A DNA stretch of 64,000 nt from Arthrobacter sp. CDRTa11 (GCF_026427775.1 NZ_CP044532.1:1178001-1242000), one strand, 5' to 3'; positions 1 through 8,108 are shown, numbered from the stretch's first letter. Translations and numbers: made by a program. The notes: generated by a model not told the origin, from the sequence alone.

Positions 1-640
1 CCTGGATGAAGACACCCACGGTGAATTCCTCTCCACCGACCCGTACGCTCCGTGACGACGTTCCCGAACCTCCCGTGTAGCCATAGCAGGTCATCCCGGT
101 TCCGCCGCCCACTGGGCCTTCGTCGAGTGGGCCGCTCCCGGCTGAGTCAATAGCCGCGACAGCATGGTCGGGACGCACGTGGAGGCCATTGATGTCGTTG
201 AGGTAGCTGTCCCAGGTTTCAGCCACGACGGGCAGCATCCAGGCGCGCGCGGCCTCGGGCTTGTTCGCGATCATCCAGGCTATTGACCCTTCGTGGCAGG
301 CGCCGACGGAATGGGTGTTCGTGATCAGGATCGGGGTGTTGAATGTTCCGGATTCCTCGATCCAAGCCGTCCCAGTCATCTCACCATTGCCGTTGAACGA
401 GTAGGTTCCTGCTGCGACGGACTGGCCGACACCCGTCCGGCCGCGTGGAAGGATCGCGGTGACACCGGTCCGGACCGGGCCTGTCCCTTCGATGAGCTCA
501 CCGTCGCCGCTGATCAGAGTCTGATAGCCGACAAGGACGCCGGGGACGTCGGTTATGGAGTTGAATTCTCCGGGGGCTCCGGAGAAGGAGATACCCAGAT
601 CACGTGCACGTGCACGTGTTGTTGTTCGCGGCTTTGTCAT
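1..640 (-). CDS. P1 family peptidase (DmpA/beta-aminopeptidase type), 3' end outside window
   Basis: The minus strand is open from an ATG at 640 to the window edge, giving 213 N-terminal residues. The N-terminus reads ARDLGISFSGAPGEFNSITD, then VPGVLVGYQTL, GPVRTGVTAILPRG and NTHSVGACHEGS. This is the conserved start of the P1 (DmpA/BapA) family, N-terminal-nucleophile hydrolases that self-cleave before a catalytic serine and release N-terminal L-, D- or beta-amino acids. The self-cleavage site would lie beyond the edge, so activity cannot be judged. The ribosome site is weak (GAAAGAAAAA). The gene lies 127 nt after the nitrilase-family gene on the same strand, behind a permease, so it is probably the last gene of a peptide or amide utilisation operon. 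Confidence 0.85.
   Translation of the reverse strand, partial: MTKPRTTTRARARDLGISFSGAPGEFNSITDVPGVLVGYQTLISGDGELIEGTGPVRTGVTAILPRGRTGVGQSVAAGTYSFNGNGEMTGTAWIEESGTFNTPILITNTHSVGACHEGSIAWMIANKPEAARAWMLPVVAETWDSYLNDINGLHVRPDHAVAAIDSAGSGPLDEGPVGGGTGMTCYGYTGGSGTSSRSVRVGGEEFTVGVFIQ
601..618. repeat. Three tandem CACGTG palindromes
   Basis: The 18 bases are three head-to-tail CACGTG hexamers and lie inside the 5' coding part of the P1 peptidase gene, where they encode alternating Arg and Ala. They could be a chance product of Arg-Ala codons or a protein-binding site overlapping the start region. Confidence 0.5.
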
Positions 641-767
641 TTTTTCTTTCAGTTTTGGTTGTTCGGCTTCGCGGCCTGGCCTGAGTGCCAGGCTGCGCCG
701 GGATTCGACTGAGAACATGCTGGAGTGAGAGCCCGGATCCAGGCGGTCAAGCCGGTCGGCGGGGGAA

Positions 768-1679
768 TCAGGAGACTGCGCTGCTGAACGGGCGGGGGCG
801 TGGGTCATCAAGTTCCTCGTTGCTCCAGGCTGGCGGCTGGAATTGCGCGCCGCCATACATGGGGTAGGAGAGGATTCCTTGCTGGTCCTGGAGTTGTGCC
901 CATGGCCGGTTGATGCCGTGGGTGCCGTAGCGCCGGACCTGGGTGACCCTGTCAAGGTCGAGGACGGCGTAGAGGATTTCTTCGCCGCCTCTGGCCTGCT
1001 GCATGATCGTGCCTTCAGGGTCCACGATGACGCTTTCGCCGACGGCGATCGGGTCGGCGCCGTTGACGTTCACGACGTAGACCTGATTGGCGAAGGCGTT
1101 GGCTTGCGACATCACGATTTCCATCGCCCTGTCCCGGGTGGTGGTGAGGGTGGGCTGGATAATGACTTCGGCGCCAAGCCAGGCAAGTTGCCGGGAAACT
1201 TCGGGGAAGCTTCCGTCGAAGCAAATGGCGAGCCCGACCCGTCCCCGGCCTGGGATGTCGAAAGTGACGAACGAACCGCCCGGGGTGGTTTGCTCGAAAG
1301 GGCGCCAGGGAAAGAGTTTCCTGTACCGGGCTACGATCTCGCCTTCGGGAGAGACTGCTATCGCGGTGTTGTAGGTGTTTCCGTCGTCTGTTTCCAAAAG
1401 CGATCCCGGGACGAGCCAGACGTTGAGCCTGCGGGCGAGTGCCGAGATGCGGTTGGTGAGCTGACTGGGGATGGGGGCGGCGGAGCGGGTTTCGGCGTCG
1501 GGATCAGGGACGAGGAACTCGCCGGGCGCGGAGAGGAGCAGTTCGGGGGCGACGATGACGTCAACCTCAGGGCCCATCTGTTTGGCCGTTTCAGCCTGGG
1601 CGGCAAACCGGGCCCAGGTTGCTTCCACGTCGTGCGGGACGGATTTGGTTTGGACGGCTGCAATGGATAGGACGCGCAC
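768..1679 (-). CDS. Carbon-nitrogen hydrolase (nitrilase superfamily)
   Basis: A 303-residue protein with the full nitrilase-superfamily triad: Glu46 in APELLL, Lys121 in RYRKLFPW and Cys153 in AICFDGSFPE. Members hydrolyse nitriles, amides or N-carbamoyl compounds to acid and ammonia. The substrate here is unknown, and the length and motifs fit an aliphatic amidase or formamidase-like branch rather than a true nitrilase. The start is a GTG that directly follows the TAA of the upstream permease gene, so the two are translationally coupled. Together with the downstream P1 peptidase this points to uptake followed by cleavage of an amide- or peptide-bonded nitrogen source. Confidence 0.88.
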   Translation of the reverse strand: MRVLSIAAVQTKSVPHDVEATWARFAAQAETAKQMGPEVDVIVAPELLLSAPGEFLVPDPDAETRSAAPIPSQLTNRISALARRLNVWLVPGSLLETDDGNTYNTAIAVSPEGEIVARYRKLFPWRPFEQTTPGGSFVTFDIPGRGRVGLAICFDGSFPEVSRQLAWLGAEVIIQPTLTTTRDRAMEIVMSQANAFANQVYVVNVNGADPIAVGESVIVDPEGTIMQQARGGEEILYAVLDLDRVTQVRRYGTHGINRPWAQLQDQQGILSYPMYGGAQFQPPAWSNEELDDPRPRPFSSAVS

Positions 1680-3215
1680 TTATGCCTCGGATTCGCTGCT
1701 GAGGATGGACGGTAATTCGTTTCGCGTGGAGAAGTTGCCGCGCGGGATCGTTTCCCCGGAAAAATAGGGGCGCAATCTGGATCGGATAACGGCGGTGACC
1801 AGCAAGCCCAGGCCGAGCGCGCCGATCCCGATCCAGAAGACGGATCCGATGCCGAGCCAGGAGAGCTCGACGTACTCGGGAGACAGCATGTCCACGGCGC
1901 TGTAAGCAAAAGCTCCCATCATCAGGATGGCGCCGAGCCCGGGGAGGATGCCCTTCAGCCATAGCGCGGCGGCCGAGGTGCGCATCTCGGGAGCGAAGTA
2001 CACGACGCATGCCAGCGCGGTCGCGGCATAGTAGGCCGCGATCATCAGCCCCACAGAAAGTATGGCCAAGCCGATGAAGTCGGCGCTGATGGCTGTCAGC
2101 AGTGCGGTCATGGCAATGCTGATGAGCGCCCACCACGTGATGGAGGTTGTGGGCGTCCCCCTTAGGGGATGCATCTTCGTCGTGGCCCGGGGCAGTGCGC
2201 CGTAGGTCCCCATGCTCAGCCAGGACCGCGGGGTGCTGACAGCGACCGTCATCAGGGCCGACAGCGCGGAGAGGCCGACGGCGAGGATAATGACCTTGCC
2301 GAAGACGTCCCCGGTGGCCTGCGGGCCGAGTACGGAGAGGACATCCGAGACGGTTTCGGGGTCTGTGATGCCAGCGGTCCCGGCAAATCCGACGGCGGCA
2401 GTCGCCGTCGCCACATAGACGAGCAGTAGGATCAAGGTGGTGATGACTACGGCCCGCCCCGGCGTGCCTTTGCGGTCGGTCGTTTCCTCATTGACTGCTA
2501 TCAGGGCATCCCAGCCCCAGTAGATGAAGAGGCAGAGGATGACGCCGGAAACTAGTCCCGAGATGTCGCCGGAGGCGAAAGGGTTGAACCATTCCACACC
2601 CAACTGTTCCGCGTCTTTGGCAGCATTGCCAGCTGCCATGGCGGTGAAGGCGGCGATGCAGAATCCGCCGAGCGCGACCAGCTGAAGGGCGATCAGGGCG
2701 TACTGGAGCCACGCGGACAGTTCGATCCCCCTGGCAGCGATCATGGCACTCAAGGCGATCAGTACACAGGCGATGGCCGCGACGATGACCGGTTCTGAAG
2801 CCGCCCACGCGAGTCCGAAAAAGTTCAGGAGGTAAGTCGTCGCGACCTGGGCAAGGGCGGCGCTGGCGATGAAAGTTGCGACCTGGGGCACCCAGCCGCC
2901 AAAGAACCAGCCCGCCACCGGCCCGAAGACCCGTGAGATCCAGACGAACACTCCTCCACAGTCGGGCATTTCCCGGTTCAGGTCCCGGAAGGCGAACGCA
3001 GTGAACAGGATCGGCACGAAGCCCAGCAGGAAGGCCGCCGGAGTACCTGCGCCAACAGCCACCACGACGAATCCAAGCGTCACGGCCAGGCTGTATGCCG
3101 GCGCCACGGCAGCGAGCCCCAGAGCAACGGTCGGTCCAAGACCGATAGAACCGGCTTTGAGACCTTTTGTAGGGGCGGCCACCGGAAGGGTTGGCGGCGA
3201 AAGGGGATGTGACAT
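1680..3215 (-). CDS. APC family amino acid permease
   Basis: A 511-residue integral membrane protein with about twelve hydrophobic segments. The N-terminal SIGLGPTVALGLAAVAPAYSL and the conserved segment FRDLNREMPDCGGVFVWISR are typical of amino acid-polyamine-organocation permeases. It should import an amino acid, amine or amide by proton symport. It is the first gene of a leftward operon (permease, amidohydrolase, P1 peptidase). The promoter lies in the 106 bp shared with the divergent TetR gene, which carries two perfect palindromes, so repression by that TetR protein is likely. Confidence 0.9.
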   Translation of the reverse strand: MSHPLSPPTLPVAAPTKGLKAGSIGLGPTVALGLAAVAPAYSLAVTLGFVVVAVGAGTPAAFLLGFVPILFTAFAFRDLNREMPDCGGVFVWISRVFGPVAGWFFGGWVPQVATFIASAALAQVATTYLLNFFGLAWAASEPVIVAAIACVLIALSAMIAARGIELSAWLQYALIALQLVALGGFCIAAFTAMAAGNAAKDAEQLGVEWFNPFASGDISGLVSGVILCLFIYWGWDALIAVNEETTDRKGTPGRAVVITTLILLLVYVATATAAVGFAGTAGITDPETVSDVLSVLGPQATGDVFGKVIILAVGLSALSALMTVAVSTPRSWLSMGTYGALPRATTKMHPLRGTPTTSITWWALISIAMTALLTAISADFIGLAILSVGLMIAAYYAATALACVVYFAPEMRTSAAALWLKGILPGLGAILMMGAFAYSAVDMLSPEYVELSWLGIGSVFWIGIGALGLGLLVTAVIRSRLRPYFSGETIPRGNFSTRNELPSILSSESEA

Positions 3216-3240
3216 AGCGACTCCTCATCGAATCTAATAT

Positions 3241-3273
3241 TTGAATGACATTCAAAATTTGAATGCCATTCAA
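3241..3273. promoter_or_regulatory. Twin TetR-type operators between permease and tetR
   Basis: Two perfect 15-bp inverted repeats, TTGAATGACATTCAA (3241-3255) and TTGAATGCCATTCAA (3259-3273), sit 18 bp apart centre to centre in the divergent promoter region. Each has 7-bp arms around one variable base. Their position between a permease operon and a TetR gene makes them the probable binding sites of that regulator. Confidence 0.8.
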
Positions 3274-3321
3274 TACTGGTCTAAGCTCAATGTCAATAGG
3301 CATTGGCAAGGGGAGCTGACA

Positions 3322-3963
3322 GTGACCGCACTCAGCAAGAAGGAAATACGGCGCCAACAGATCGCCGCAGCCGCGCAGGCCGTAGCGGCCCGGGACGGCG
3401 CCGAGGGGGCGACCCTGCGCGCGATAGCAGCCGAAGCCGGGATGGCCGCCAATGCGGTCTTGTACTACTACGGAAGCCTTGCCGAAATCACCGCGGCAGC
3501 GGTCAAGGCCTCGTCCGACCGCTTTCTCAAGAAACTGTCGGAAGCAGTACGAGGGGATATGAGCCCCACCGTCAGGCTTGCCGCCGTGATCAGTGCCGGC
3601 TCAGCTGGGCTGGACGATAACGCCTCCAGGATCCTCTATGAATTCTGGCCCCACTCGCTCCGGGACACTGAAATGCGCCGGATACAGGAGGAGCTCACGA
3701 ACACCCAGCAGACAATGTACGAAGAAATCATTTCCGACGGTATCCGGGCTGGTGAATTTTTTCCCGTCCTTGCCCCGGGGAAAATCGCCCGTACCCTCGT
3801 CGCCCAGGAAGACGGCCTCTTGATGGATGTGCTGGCCGGAACTGCGAGCACTGACTACGTGCTGGACCTGCTCGGGAGCCTCGCGGCAGCCCTTCTTGGC
3901 ATCGAACCCCGATCGCTGCTTGAACAGATACATTTCCGGAATGGGTCCCTGCTCGGCTCATGA
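3322..3963 (+). CDS. TetR family transcriptional regulator
   Basis: A 213-residue protein whose N-terminal 60 residues form a TetR helix-turn-helix (IRRQQIAAAAQAVAARDG, then MAANAVLYYYGS), followed by a helical ligand-binding domain. I chose the GTG at 3322 because a GGGGAG ribosome site lies 7 nt upstream. Longer readings in this frame would run through the palindromic operators. It is divergent from the permease-amidohydrolase-peptidase operon and probably represses it and itself until a substrate-derived ligand binds. The C-terminal family is not recognisable by eye. Confidence 0.88.
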   Translation: MTALSKKEIRRQQIAAAAQAVAARDGAEGATLRAIAAEAGMAANAVLYYYGSLAEITAAAVKASSDRFLKKLSEAVRGDMSPTVRLAAVISAGSAGLDDNASRILYEFWPHSLRDTEMRRIQEELTNTQQTMYEEIISDGIRAGEFFPVLAPGKIARTLVAQEDGLLMDVLAGTASTDYVLDLLGSLAAALLGIEPRSLLEQIHFRNGSLLGS

Positions 3964-4053
3964 TTCCAAGCTGGCCGGTCACCTGATTTGCCGCCGTGGT
4001 GATGGGCGATTGCCACCTCAATGATGTCTGGGCAACCTTGCTCGATTCGAGTG

Positions 4054-4491
4054 TCAGTCTTTCTTCAATTCCTGCGCGAGCATCACCAGGATGCCGCTGG
4101 GGCCGCGGAGGTACGTGAGTTTGTAGACGTCGCCGTAGGTTGCCACGCCGCGCAGCGGATGGCATCCGTGCTTTGCAGCTACCTCGAGGGCCTTATCGAT
4201 GTCGTCTACCGAGAAGGCCACGCGGTGCATGCCAATGTCGTTGGGACGCGTCGGGTCCGACTCGATCGCCTGAGGATGGATGTATTCGAAGAGCTCCAGT
4301 CGACCAAGACCGTCAGGTGTCTGGAGCATCGCGATCTTGGCATGGTTTCCATCAAGTCCGACGGCGGTATCGGCCCACTCGCCGCTGACGGTGTCACGGC
4401 CGACGACAGTGAGGCCGAGATCGGTGAAAAAGGCGATTGCTGCTTCGATGTCGCGAACAGCGATACCCACGTTCTCAAATTTGATGGCCAT
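4054..4491 (-). CDS. VOC family protein (methylmalonyl-CoA epimerase/glyoxalase-like)
   Basis: A 145-residue single VOC domain: FENVGIAVRDIEAAIAFFTD, a central LELFEYI strand, IGMHRVAFSVDDID and a C-terminal GPSGILVMLAQEL. VOC proteins use paired beta-alpha-beta-beta-beta units with metal ligands from His, Gln and Glu. The IGMHRVAF and LELFEYI segments fit the metal-binding epimerase/glyoxalase pattern. The start at 4491 (MAIKFENVGIAV) matches the usual family N-terminus, though no strong ribosome site precedes it. The substrate is unknown. It lies alone between convergent neighbours. Confidence 0.8.
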   Translation of the reverse strand: MAIKFENVGIAVRDIEAAIAFFTDLGLTVVGRDTVSGEWADTAVGLDGNHAKIAMLQTPDGLGRLELFEYIHPQAIESDPTRPNDIGMHRVAFSVDDIDKALEVAAKHGCHPLRGVATYGDVYKLTYLRGPSGILVMLAQELKKD

Positions 4492-4671
4492 GCGTTGAAA
4501 GCTACCAAGGCTGAGCAATTAGCTCCAGTGGCGAGGCGACACTGTCTGTGCGTTGGCCGATCGAAGGGCTGGCACGAGACTAACTGTTGATACCTTGACC
4601 AGCCCTGGTCCCGGGTCTAGCTTGACGTTACTAACCAACCAGATCTCGGGACCAGTCGAAGGAGTTTTCCC

Positions 4672-4935
4672 ATGGCACTCGTCACCCTCCTCCACCGCTT
4701 CGCCGACTATGACACCTTCCGCAGCGTCTACGACTCGGCGGACGGGCTGCGACAGTCCGGCGGGGTGACCAATCATTCAGTGCACCGCATGGCCGACGAT
4801 CCCAATAACATCCTGGTGCTCCACTAATTCGATTCAGTCGAGGCAGCCCGCGCGTACCTGAGCAATCCCGGATTGAAAGACGCCATGCTGCAAGCCGGCA
4901 TGCAGGGCGAGCCGCGGATCGAATTCTACGAGTAA
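4672..4935 (+). pseudogene. Dimeric alpha-beta barrel (cyclase/monooxygenase-like) gene with in-frame stop
   Basis: An ATG with a strong GAAGGAG ribosome site opens an 87-codon frame, MALVTLLHRFADYDTFRSVY onward, which resembles the small ferredoxin-fold dimeric barrel proteins annotated as cyclases or antibiotic-biosynthesis-monooxygenase-like. Codon 52 (4825-4827) is TAA, after NNILVLH. The same frame continues with FDSVEAARAYLSNPGLKDAM and ends IEFYE at 4935, exactly where a family member should end. It is therefore a recently interrupted gene, or a sequencing error at one base. Confidence 0.75.
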
Positions 4936-5140
4936 GGGACTCCGGCGGCGGCAAGTACCCAGTACAGTCCGCGACGCCGGCGTCACTGAAATGAGCAGGC
5001 GCTGCCCAACTTGATCGGATGGGTAGGGAAACATCCGTGTGCCCAGATGTCCCCTATTGCTGTGACCCTGCATGGCCGGGTGCTGCGTTGCGTTGCGTTC
5101 CGGTGCAGGCGGCCGACGTGCTAAAGAAGACCCGGCCAAA

Positions 5141-5554
5141 TCAGCTGCACTTCACATCGGAGTAGACCTCGATGAGGCGGGTGGGTGCGTCCGGGAACCC
5201 CGCTTCAGCCAGGCCTGATCGGATCTCAGCCCGCACTGCCTCAACATATGCGAATCCTTCGAGTCGGCTCTCACTGATCTCACGGTCGCCGGACTGCGAT
5301 TCGCGAATCGTCCTCATCCAGTCTTCTAACTCAGACGCTTCAACCTGGGCCGAGGTGAGTGCCCGGCTTGCTTCGTCAGACGCTGCACTGGGGACATCGT
5401 CAACCATTGGTTCCAGCCACCATTGAGCAGTACATTCTGCTCCCTGGACAAAGAACGTTTCTTTCCTGTCGGGAGCGCCCCGGGGGTCGCCGCAACCGGA
5501 AACAGTCGCCATGATCACTAGGGCGAAAACTCCGATCAATTTAGGTCTCCCCAT
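5141..5554 (-). CDS. Putative lipoprotein, function unknown
   Basis: A 137-residue protein. From the ATG at 5554 it starts MGRPKLIGVFALVIMATVSG followed by Cys, a lipoprotein signal peptide with lipobox VSGC. The mature part is acidic, contains a helix-rich stretch (EASELEDWMRTIRESQSGDR) and two cysteines (ECTAQWW and the C-terminal VKCS) that could form a disulfide. It is not similar to any family I recognise. An upstream GTG at 5563 is an alternative start. The gene stands alone and leftward. Confidence 0.65.
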   Translation of the reverse strand: MGRPKLIGVFALVIMATVSGCGDPRGAPDRKETFFVQGAECTAQWWLEPMVDDVPSAASDEASRALTSAQVEASELEDWMRTIRESQSGDREISESRLEGFAYVEAVRAEIRSGLAEAGFPDAPTRLIEVYSDVKCS

Positions 5555-5695
5555 GCGGACCACCCTACCCAGGCAACCCTTCCGGCTTCATTCCGTCGTG
5601 AGCCTCCGTGAGGTCGCGGGAACGTTGCCGCGTTCGCTGTAACTCAACAGCGATCTCGGGACTGGTCCCGCGAATTCGGCAAGGCCATTCGGAAC

Positions 5696-5757
5696 TCTTG
5701 CCTATGACGTCACACTGGTGTCATACTGACGTCATGAACATTTCTGCATAGGCAAGA
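5696..5757. promoter_or_regulatory. 62-bp inverted-repeat element with paired TGACGTCA sites
   Basis: Perfect 11-bp arms TCTTGCCTATG (5696-5706) and CATAGGCAAGA (5747-5757) enclose two copies of the palindrome TGACGTCA (5705-5712, 5727-5734) whose centres are 22 bp, about two helical turns, apart, with TGGTGTCA (5716-5723) between them. It probably controls the downstream exporter genes. The binding factor is unknown. Confidence 0.55.
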
Positions 5758-5823
5758 ACGTTGTTTAGTCGACCCGGTACGAAGGCAAGCTCGTTTTGGA
5801 CTATGCGGACGAGCGCCGACCGC

Positions 5824-5855
5824 GTGGTGTCACTACCGATGTCATCTGACACCAC
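5824..5855. promoter_or_regulatory. 9-bp inverted repeat GTGGTGTCA-N14-TGACACCAC
   Basis: Perfect 9-bp arms (5824-5832 and 5847-5855) separated by 14 bp. The arm core TGGTGTCA also occurs at 5716-5723, so the region holds three copies of this element. It lies 115 bp before the ABC ATPase start and is a candidate operator. Confidence 0.5.
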
Positions 5856-5970
5856 AGCAACCTGGGGCGGCATGAAGGCCCAACCGCCCATCGCCTCAAA
5901 GTCACTGCCCTCAACAACTACGACAGCCTCCGCGCCTTCAGCGCGGCGGCGCTCTGAAGAAGGAGCCATC

Positions 5971-6942
5971 ATGACCCGCACAGCTACCGCCACGGACCTC
6001 GCCTTCGATGTCCGCGGCCTGCGAAAGAGTTTCGGCGAGCACAGCGTTCTGGACGGCATCGATCTGCAGATCGAACGCGGCAGGGTGTTTGCCTTGCTCG
6101 GCCCCAACGGTGCCGGTAAAACCACAACCGTCCAGATCCTCGCCACCCTGATCAAGGCTGACGGGGGCACCGCCATGGTGGGCGGCCATTCCGTGGCCGA
6201 TGAACCGGGCCGGGTCCGCCGGGCCATTGGCGTGACGGGACAGTTCTCCGCCGTCGACGAACTCCTCACCGGCGCCGAGAACCTCCGGCTGATGGCGCGG
6301 CTGCGCCATGTGCCCAAGGGTGAGCGGGAGGCATTGATCGAGCGTCTGCTGCGCCAGTTCGATCTGACTGAGGCCGCCACGCGGCCCGTGTCCACCTACT
6401 CGGGCGGCATGCGGCGGCGCCTTGACCTGGCCATGACGCTGGTGGGGGACCCTCGGATCATTTTCCTCGACGAGCCCACCACGGGCTTGGACCCGCGGAG
6501 CCGGCGAGCCATGTGGGACGTGGTGCGCACGCTGGTGGCCGGCGGCGTCACCCTTTTCCTGACCACTCAATACCTCGAAGAGGCGGACCAGCTGGCGGAC
6601 CGGGTGGCTGTGCTCGACGGCGGCAGGATCGTCGCCGAGGGCACCCCGGCCGAGCTCAAGGCAGCCGTGGGCGAGGAGCAGCTGCGGCTTCGCTTCATCA
6701 CCGAAGACCAGGCGGGCAGGGCGCGCACGGCGCTGGCCGCCGTCGTACAGGACTTTTTGCCGGCCTCCGACGACGGACTGGAGCTCCGCGTACCAACACC
6801 GGCCAACGGCGCGGCAGTGCGCGGCGTGCTGAACATTTTGGCGGCAGCCGGAGTCGAACCGGCCGAGGTCACCACCGCAGCACCCGACCTTGACGATGTC
6901 TTTTTCGCGCTCACCGGAGCACCCACCAAGGAGGAAGCATGA
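5971..6942 (+). CDS. DrrA-type ABC exporter ATP-binding protein
   Basis: A 323-residue cytoplasmic ATPase with Walker A GPNGAGKTT, signature YSGGMRRR, Walker B IIFLDEPTTGLDPRSR and a switch His replaced by Gln in LTTQYLEEADQLADR, as is usual in the daunorubicin-resistance (DrrA) branch. The C-terminal 80 residues form the DUF4162-type domain of that family. The start at 5971 follows GAAGGAG with good spacing. The last four bases overlap the permease start (ATGA), so the two products are made together. It probably powers export of a hydrophobic drug-like compound. Confidence 0.93.
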   Translation: MTRTATATDLAFDVRGLRKSFGEHSVLDGIDLQIERGRVFALLGPNGAGKTTTVQILATLIKADGGTAMVGGHSVADEPGRVRRAIGVTGQFSAVDELLTGAENLRLMARLRHVPKGEREALIERLLRQFDLTEAATRPVSTYSGGMRRRLDLAMTLVGDPRIIFLDEPTTGLDPRSRRAMWDVVRTLVAGGVTLFLTTQYLEEADQLADRVAVLDGGRIVAEGTPAELKAAVGEEQLRLRFITEDQAGRARTALAAVVQDFLPASDDGLELRVPTPANGAAVRGVLNILAAAGVEPAEVTTAAPDLDDVFFALTGAPTKEEA

Positions 6943-7772
6943 CAACCATGACAGCAGCGGCAGCGGCATATGAGCCAAGTGCCGTGCAGCACGCCCTCGC
7001 GGACACCGTGACCCTGACGGGGCGGGGACTGAAGCGACTGGTCCGTTACCCCTCAATGATCATCATGATGGTCGGGTTGCCCGTCATCTTCCTGCTGATG
7101 TTCGTGTACGTGTTCGGCGGCATGATGGGCGCGGGGCTGGGGGCGGAGGCCGACGGCGGAGTGGCAGCCTACCTGCAGTACGTGGTCCCCGGGATCGTAC
7201 TGATGGCAGTAGGTACCGGGGGAGCGGGCACTGCGATCTACATCGCGATGGATATGCGGCAGGGTGTGGCGGCCCGGCTGGCAACGATGGACGTCTCCCG
7301 CATCGCGATCCTGTCTGCACACGCCGTGGTCAGCGTGGTGCAGGCGCTTCTGGCCACGCTCGCTGTCGGGGCCGCGGCGATGCTTCTGGGGTTCCGGCCC
7401 GCCGGCGGCGTGTGGGGAGTCCTGGCCGCGCTGGGTGTCGTTGCCCTGATTGGCTTCGCCATCACCTGGCTCTGCCTGGCGCTGGGCATCGTCGCGGACA
7501 CTGTTGAAACGGCCAGCAACTCGCCCATGCCACTGTCCTTCCTGCCGTTCCTGAGCAGCGGGTTCGTCCCCACGGATTCCATGCCAGCGTGGTTAGGCGT
7601 GGTGGCGGAGTACCAGCCGTTCACTCCGTTCATTGAGACGGTGCGCGGGTTGCTGATGGGTACGGGCGTTGGAAACTACGGGTGGCAGGCCTTGGCGTGG
7701 TGTGTGCTGCTGACCGGTCTGGGCATGGCGTGGTCGCTGAGCAAGTATGAGGCCAGCCAGACCCGCTCATAA
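6939..7772 (+). CDS. ABC-2 type exporter permease (DrrB-like)
   Basis: A 277-residue protein with about six membrane segments (VGLPVIFLLMFVYVFGGMMG, YVVPGIVLMAVGTGGAGTA, ALLATLAVGAAAMLLGF and others) and the conserved ABC-2 segment MPLSFLPFLSSGFVPTDSMP followed by YQPFTPFIETVRGLL. It forms the membrane pore for the ATPase encoded just upstream. Its 3' end overlaps the convergent MerR gene by 6 bp, so transcription from the two sides collides there. Confidence 0.92.
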   Translation: MTTMTAAAAAYEPSAVQHALADTVTLTGRGLKRLVRYPSMIIMMVGLPVIFLLMFVYVFGGMMGAGLGAEADGGVAAYLQYVVPGIVLMAVGTGGAGTAIYIAMDMRQGVAARLATMDVSRIAILSAHAVVSVVQALLATLAVGAAAMLLGFRPAGGVWGVLAALGVVALIGFAITWLCLALGIVADTVETASNSPMPLSFLPFLSSGFVPTDSMPAWLGVVAEYQPFTPFIETVRGLLMGTGVGNYGWQALAWCVLLTGLGMAWSLSKYEASQTRS

Positions 7773-8108
7773 CGCCAGGTGGGTCAGCACCGCGTCGCGC
7801 TGCAGGGTGATGGCTTTCGCCTGGGCATCGAGCTCTGCGGCGCGATCGGCCAAGTGGGCGCGCAGTTCCGCACACATCTCAAGCTGTGGTGTGCGGCCGC
7901 GGGCGCATGGGAGGTAGCGTCGGATCGCGTCGGAGTCGAGCCCGGTGGCGTAAAGGTTCTGAATCTGCGCGACGATGAGCGGGGCGTCTTGGGCGTATAT
8001 GCGGTACCCGTTGCAGGCCCGCTCGGGCACCAACAGGCCCTGCTCTTCGTAGTAGCGAAGCGAGCGCCGGCTGACTCCCGTGCGCTCGGACAGCTCCCCG
8101 ATCAGCAT
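7767..8108 (-). CDS. MerR family transcriptional regulator
   Basis: A 113-residue regulator. From the ATG at 8108 it begins MLIGELSERTGVSRRSLRYY, the classic MerR winged helix-turn-helix, followed by NGYRIYAQDAPLIVAQIQNLY and a C-terminal coiled-coil dimerisation helix. The start at 8108 has an AAAGG site and matches the family N-terminus better than the GTG at 8132. There is no metal-binding cysteine cluster, so an organic ligand or redox-independent input is likely. Its neighbours are the ABC exporter (convergent) and an RBBP9-like hydrolase (divergent), either of which may be its target. Confidence 0.88.
   Translation of the reverse strand: MLIGELSERTGVSRRSLRYYEEQGLLVPERACNGYRIYAQDAPLIVAQIQNLYATGLDSDAIRRYLPCARGRTPQLEMCAELRAHLADRAAELDAQAKAITLQRDAVLTHLAL

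Larger units (their letters stand above)
5564..5970. other. 407-bp gene-free regulatory region upstream of the ABC exporter
   Basis: No convincing gene is seen here. It contains CGGGAC-TG-GTCCCG (5657-5670), an 11-bp inverted repeat enclosing two TGACGTCA sites (5696-5757), and a second 9-bp inverted repeat (5824-5855). Short open stretches in each frame end quickly and resemble no protein I know. An ancient gene remnant cannot be excluded. Confidence 0.5.

Noticed and set aside
843..1670. Long plus-strand ORF opposite the nitrilase-family gene
   Set aside because: It is antisense to a gene with a complete catalytic triad and lacks any recognisable motif.
5757..5970. Decayed gene between the promoter dyads and the ABC ATPase
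   Set aside because: Each frame gives only short, unrecognisable peptides. I could not align any to a family, so I list it only as regulatory space.
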